From Rhodobacterales bacterium (GTDB lineage: Bacteria; Pseudomonadota; Alphaproteobacteria; Rhodobacterales; Rhodobacteraceae), in NCBI GenBank assembly GCA_002748265.1, contig PDRY01000015.1:1-64000 (forward strand): a DNA stretch of 64,000 nt. The letters are read 5' to 3'. The notes under the pieces are model-generated. The model was given only the letters and a program-made list of their open reading frames with translations. It did not search any database and was not told the origin of the DNA. The position numbers and the translations under genes were made by a program. Position 1 is the stretch's first letter. The number at the start of each line of letters is the position of its first letter. Shown here in pieces: positions 60,511 through 64,000 of the stretch.

Positions 60511-61572
60511 ATGTCCCTTGCCCCCGATCCGTCCGAACTGACCGCCCGCGCCCGGGCCGACCTGCGCGCCGGGGTGCCCGTGGTGTTGGGTGACGCCGTG
60601 GTGCTGGCCGCCGAGGTTGCCAGCCCGGCCCGGCTGGAGGCGATGCGGGCGCTTGGCGCGCCGGTGCTGGCGCTGACCGCCCGGCGGGCAAAGACGCTGC
60701 ATGCCCCTGCCTATGACGGCGATCTGGTGCGGATCTGCCTGCCACGCGAGGCGCGGGCCGACTGGCTGCGCGCGATGGCTGATCCGGCCATGGACCTGCG
60801 CGCGCCCATGAAGGGGCCGTTTCGGTTCGAACGGGACGGACCGGCGGATCTGCACCGCGCGGCGCTGCGCCTTCTGAAAGAGGCCGAGCTATTGCCTGCA
60901 GCACTGATCGTGCGGCCCAAGGACATCTACGCCGTGGCGGCAGAGAACGCGCTCACAGCTCTGGGTGGCAGCGCGCCCGGTGCCAGCAGCCTGCGCGAAT
61001 CTGTTTCGGCCCGGCTCCCCATGGAGGCCAGCCGCGCCGGGCGCCTGCACGTGTTCCGCCCCGAGGACGGCGGCGAGGAGCACTACGCGATCGAGATCGG
61101 CCAGCCCGACCGCTCCGCCCCCGTGCTGTGCCGCCTGCACTCTGCTTGCTTCACCGGCGACGTGCTGGGCAGCCTGAAATGCGATTGCGGCCCCCAGCTG
61201 CACGCAGCGCTCGCCAGGATGGGCGAAGAGGGCGCGGGTGTGCTGCTCTACCTGAACCAGGAGGGGCGCGGGATCGGGCTGACCAACAAGATGCGGGCCT
61301 ATGATCTTCAGGATCAGGGCTTTGATACCGTTGAAGCCAATCACCGGTTGGGCTTCGAAGATGATGAACGCGATTTCCGGCTGGGCGCGCGCATCCTGTC
61401 CAAGATGGGGTTCGGCGCCGTGCGGCTTTTGACCAACAATCCGGCGAAAGTGGCCCGGATGGAGGAAGCCGGCATCAAAGTGAGCGAGCGCGTGCCGCTC
61501 AAGGTCGGGCGCAATCCGCTGAACGAAGCCTACCTCGCCACCAAGGCCGCGAAATCCGGGCATCTGCTGTGA
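60511..61572 (+). CDS. ribA: GTP cyclohydrolase II
   Basis: A 353-residue enzyme of riboflavin synthesis. The C-terminal ~200 residues carry the zinc cysteines in [19 protein letters not shown] and the catalytic block [15 protein letters not shown]. The N-terminal ~160 residues are in the place of a DHBP synthase (RibB) domain but lack its motifs, so this is likely a single-function protein with a degenerate front. GGAGG precedes the ATG. Confidence 0.92.
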   Translation: MSLAPDPSELTARARADLRAGVPVVLGDAVVLAAEVASPARLEAMRALGAPVLALTARRAKTLHAPAYDGDLVRICLPREARADWLRAMADPAMDLRAPMKGPFRFERDGPADLHRAALRLLKEAELLPAALIVRPKDIYAVAAENALTALGGSAPGASSLRESVSARLPMEASRAGRLHVFRPEDGGEEHYAIEIGQPDRSAPVLCRLHSACFTGDVLGSLKCDCGPQLHAALARMGEEGAGVLLYLNQEGRGIGLTNKMRAYDLQDQGFDTVEANHRLGFEDDERDFRLGARILSKMGFGAVRLLTNNPAKVARMEEAGIKVSERVPLKVGRNPLNEAYLATKAAKSGHLL

Positions 61573-62051
61573 TGCGCCTGACCCCGCGCGGGCTGTGGGC
61601 CTTTGGGCGGCTGATCCCCGTGACCATCGGGCGCGGCGGGATCACCCGCACCAAGACGGAAGGCGATGGCGGCACGCCCGTGGGCACGCACCGGATTGTG
61701 GGAACGCTCTATCGCCCGGACCGGATGGCGCCCCCCGCGCCCTGGGCGATCCCCATCGGGCTGCGGGACCGCTGGTCGGACGACGCTGCGCGCACTGATT
61801 ACAACCAGATGGTCCGCGCGCCCTACCCCGGCAGCAGCGAAGCCCTGCGGCGGAGCGATCCTCTGTATGATCTGATCCTGCTGACGGATTGGAACTGGCC
61901 CGAGGCCATGCCGGGCGCGGGCTCTGCCATTTTCCTGCACCGCTGGCGACGCCCCGGCGCGCCGACCGAAGGGTGCATTGCCATGGCGCCTGCGCAGCTG
62001 CGGTGGCTGGCGGCGCGGGCTGCGCCGGGAACGGTCCTGATCGTGCCGTAA
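61572..62051 (+). CDS. L,D-transpeptidase-family protein (YkuD), short
   Basis: A 159-residue YkuD domain with the core GTHRIVGTLYRP, FLHRWRRPGAPTEGCIAM, and Cys near residue 137 of the nucleophile motif. No signal peptide is present, so it may be cytoplasmic or depend on another export route. Start ATG at 61572 overlaps the ribA stop by one base. Confidence 0.75.
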   Translation: MRLTPRGLWAFGRLIPVTIGRGGITRTKTEGDGGTPVGTHRIVGTLYRPDRMAPPAPWAIPIGLRDRWSDDAARTDYNQMVRAPYPGSSEALRRSDPLYDLILLTDWNWPEAMPGAGSAIFLHRWRRPGAPTEGCIAMAPAQLRWLAARAAPGTVLIVP

Positions 62052-62338
62052 CGCCTGCGGCGGGCGGGTTGGGGGGCTCTGCCCCCCTTGCCTGACGGCA
62101 ATTCCCCCCGAGGTATTTGGACAAATAAGACAAATAAGAAGAGTGGGGGCTGGCTCCTATTGAGGAGGACTCATCACCGTCTTCGCGGAGTGCGACCTAT
62201 GGCGCGCCGACGGCCGAGACACCAACCCGCTTGTGGCGCAGGAGCGATGTTCACGGACCGTCTCCGAGGGGTGGAGCACCACGCCGCTTGCCCCCCTCTT
62301 CACGGCATCTTACAAGACCGTAACAAAGGAGAGTGCAC
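62052..62338. other. Gap between transpeptidase and fabB
   Basis: This 287-base gap begins with structured repeat copy 2 (62071-62143). The remainder (62150-62325) has GC-rich third positions in one plus-strand frame (peptide with CDLWRADGRDTNPLVAQ) but no start with a ribosome binding site and no recognised family, so it may be a gene remnant. No fabA gene is present here. Confidence 0.5.
62071..62143 (+). repeat. Structured intergenic repeat, copy 2
   Basis: GGGGGGCTCTGCCCCCC (62071-62087), then TTGCC-TGAC-GGCAA (62088-62101), then a tail CCCCCGAGGTATTTGG followed by AAATAAGAAGA. It has the same order and tail words as 4380-4447, in opposite orientation. The AAATAAGA word is doubled in this copy. 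The first hairpin may terminate the ribA-transpeptidase transcript. Confidence 0.7.
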
Positions 62339-63565
62339 ATGCGCCGAGTAGTCGTCACCGGGATGGGGATTGTCTCCCCCATCGGAAACAGCTGCGACGA
62401 GGTCGCCGCCAATCTGAAGGCCGGGAAGTCGGGCGTCGAATTCGTCCCCGAGATGGCCGAGCATGGCTTTCGCAGCCAGGTGGCAGGGACACTGAAAATC
62501 GACCCGTCCGAGCATATCGACAAGCGCGTGATGCGCTTCATGGGGCCCGGCGCCGCCTATGCCTATCTGGCCATGGGGCAGGCCATTGAGAGCGCCGGGT
62601 TAAGCGAAGATCAGGTCTCCAACCCGCGCACCGGGGTCATCGCGGGATCGGGCGGGCCGTCCACGTCGGCCATGTTTTCGGCCCACCAGACGGTTCTGAA
62701 AAGCGGCGCGACCAAGCGGATCGGGCCCTTTGCGGTGCCCAAATGCATGGGCTCCACGATTTCGGCCAACCTCGCGACGGCCTATAAAATCAAGGGATTG
62801 AACTATTCGATCACCTCGGCTTGCTCGACCTCGCTGCATTGCATCGGCAACGCGGCGGAGCAGATCATGATGGGCAAGCAGGACATCATGTTCGCCGGCG
62901 GCGGCGAGGAGCTGGACTGGACCCTGTCCTGCCTCTTCGACGCCATGGGCGCGATGAGCAGCAAGTATAACGACACGCCGGAAACCGCGTCTCGGGCCTT
63001 TGACGCGACCCGCGACGGGTTCGTGATCGCAGGCGGCGGCGCTATCGTGGTGCTGGAGGATCTGGAGCACGCTCTGGCCCGCGGCGCCACGATCCTGGCC
63101 GAAGTCACAGGCTACGGCGCCACGTCGGACGGGCACGACATGGTGGCCCCCTCCGGCGAGGGCGGCGAGCGCGCCATGCGGCTGGCCATGGACATGCTGC
63201 CCGAAGGTCGCTCGGTGAGCTACATCAACGCCCACGGCACTTCGACCCCGGTCGGGGACGTCGGTGAGGTTGAGGCCGTCCGCCGTGTCTTTGGGGAGAG
63301 CCACCCCCCGATTTCGTCGACGAAATCAATGACCGGACACAGCCAGGGCGCAACAGGCGCGCAAGAGGCGATCTATTGCCTCCTTATGCTGCAGGACGAC
63401 TTCATTGCCCCGTCGATCAACGTGACCGAGCTGGATCCAGCGATCCAGGACGGCGAGATCGCGGTTGCGCTGCGCGAGAACGCGGGGCTCGATACGGTGA
63501 TGACCAATTCCTTCGGCTTCGGCGGGACCAACGGCTCCATGCTGCTCTCTCGGTATCGCGGCTAA
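62339..63565 (+). CDS. fabB: 3-oxoacyl-ACP synthase I (FabB)
   Basis: A 408-residue condensing enzyme needed to elongate fatty acids, particularly unsaturated ones. The catalytic Cys is in [13 protein letters not shown] (near 163), with His in [11 protein letters not shown] and [20 protein letters not shown] lies just before ATG 62339; a GTG at 62333 falls inside that site. It is followed by fabI, but the gene upstream is not the expected fabA. Confidence 0.95.
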   Translation: MRRVVVTGMGIVSPIGNSCDEVAANLKAGKSGVEFVPEMAEHGFRSQVAGTLKIDPSEHIDKRVMRFMGPGAAYAYLAMGQAIESAGLSEDQVSNPRTGVIAGSGGPSTSAMFSAHQTVLKSGATKRIGPFAVPKCMGSTISANLATAYKIKGLNYSITSACSTSLHCIGNAAEQIMMGKQDIMFAGGGEELDWTLSCLFDAMGAMSSKYNDTPETASRAFDATRDGFVIAGGGAIVVLEDLEHALARGATILAEVTGYGATSDGHDMVAPSGEGGERAMRLAMDMLPEGRSVSYINAHGTSTPVGDVGEVEAVRRVFGESHPPISSTKSMTGHSQGATGAQEAIYCLLMLQDDFIAPSINVTELDPAIQDGEIAVALRENAGLDTVMTNSFGFGGTNGSMLLSRYRG

Positions 63566-63641
63566 CGCTGCGATCCGCCGGGAGCGGCCCACGCCCCCTA
63601 AGATTTTAAGTGCCAATAGAAAGACATAGAGGCCTGACACC

Positions 63642-64000
63642 ATGACGATTTCTCTGGCTGGAAAACGCGGTCTGATCATGGGAGTGGCCAATGACCGCTC
63701 CATCGCTTGGGGGATCGCCAAGGCCTGTTCAGAGGCGGGCGCGGAGCTGGCCTTTACCTATCAGGGCGATGCTTTTGGCAAACGTGTGGAGCCCTTGGCC
63801 CAGTCGCTCGGTAGCGATTTCATGGTGGATGTGGATGTTCTGGACGATGCCAGCATGGATGCCGCCTTTGCCGGGCTCAAGGAGCGGTGGGGCACGCTGG
63901 ATTTCATCGTCCATGCCATTGCGTTTTCAGACAAATCCGAGCTGACCGGCCAGTTTCGCAACACCACCCGGGACAACTTCCGCAATTCGCTGACGATCTC
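63642..64000 (+). CDS. fabI: Enoyl-ACP reductase (FabI), N-terminal part
   Basis: The NADH-dependent last step of the fatty-acid elongation cycle. The first 119 codons are in the window: MTISLAGKRGLIMGVANDRSI with the family nucleotide-binding loop, AFTYQGD and HAIAFSDKSEL. The gene runs off the right edge. It starts 76 bases after fabB and is probably co-transcribed. Confidence 0.95.
   Translation, partial: MTISLAGKRGLIMGVANDRSIAWGIAKACSEAGAELAFTYQGDAFGKRVEPLAQSLGSDFMVDVDVLDDASMDAAFAGLKERWGTLDFIVHAIAFSDKSELTGQFRNTTRDNFRNSLTI

Overview
This is a GC-rich alphaproteobacterial chromosome segment, most likely from a marine Rhodobacterales (Roseobacter-group) organism. The evidence is the gene content: a DUF3035 lipoprotein, an SDHAF4-like DUF1674 protein, a Hint-domain protein, HspQ, a heparinase II/III-like gene next to purH, and leader RNAs typical of the group. 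Nearly all genes use high-GC third positions. A few low-GC pockets (about 23.0-24.4 kb, 26.8-28.1 kb and 57.7-58.2 kb) look imported.

The first 27 kb carries the secE-nusG / rplKA / rplJL / rpoBC / rpsL-rpsG-fusA-tuf ribosome and RNA-polymerase supercluster, all on the minus strand but broken into separate transcription units. tRNA-Trp-secE-nusG has its own promoter and terminator. It is followed by an AT-richer AsnC/Lrp regulator plus nitrilase cassette, then rplKA with an L1-binding leader. Next come unrelated genes (Hint protein, two YeeE/YedE transporter halves, quinone oxidoreductase, flavodoxin-fold reductase, VOC protein), then rplJL with an L10 leader and strong terminator. An oppositely oriented endonuclease/exonuclease/phosphatase gene follows, then rpoBC, then a HAD phosphatase and a DMT permease, then the str operon.

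The middle (28-46 kb) holds a plus-strand run: rsmB, heparinase-like, purH, lspA, DUF3035 lipoprotein and NUDIX. It also has cell-envelope genes (capsule-type protein, L,D-transpeptidase) and a minus-strand set of ABC-F ATPase, free-methionine-sulfoxide reductase, RluA-type pseudouridine synthase and 1-Cys peroxiredoxin. The ABC-F leader is the best candidate for something new: a promoter whose predicted start site falls on the first base of an ATG opens a 22-codon ORF that encodes its own hairpin, followed by a second hairpin covering the ABC-F ribosome binding site.

The right part (46-64 kb) holds lolA, ftsK, a PLP aminotransferase, an amidase, a UbiH-family hydroxylase, a Trm112/LON-domain/thioredoxin unit, an AraC regulator, xthA, and a SoxR regulator fused to a NUDIX domain facing a VOC gene across a SoxR-type promoter. 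A response regulator, ribA, a second L,D-transpeptidase, fabB and the start of fabI complete it.

No rRNA, CRISPR array, complete insertion sequence or prophage was seen. Mobile-type signals are limited to two copies of a structured intergenic repeat, a partial third copy, a 129-bp palindromic element, a 13-bp direct repeat pair and one GNAT pseudogene.
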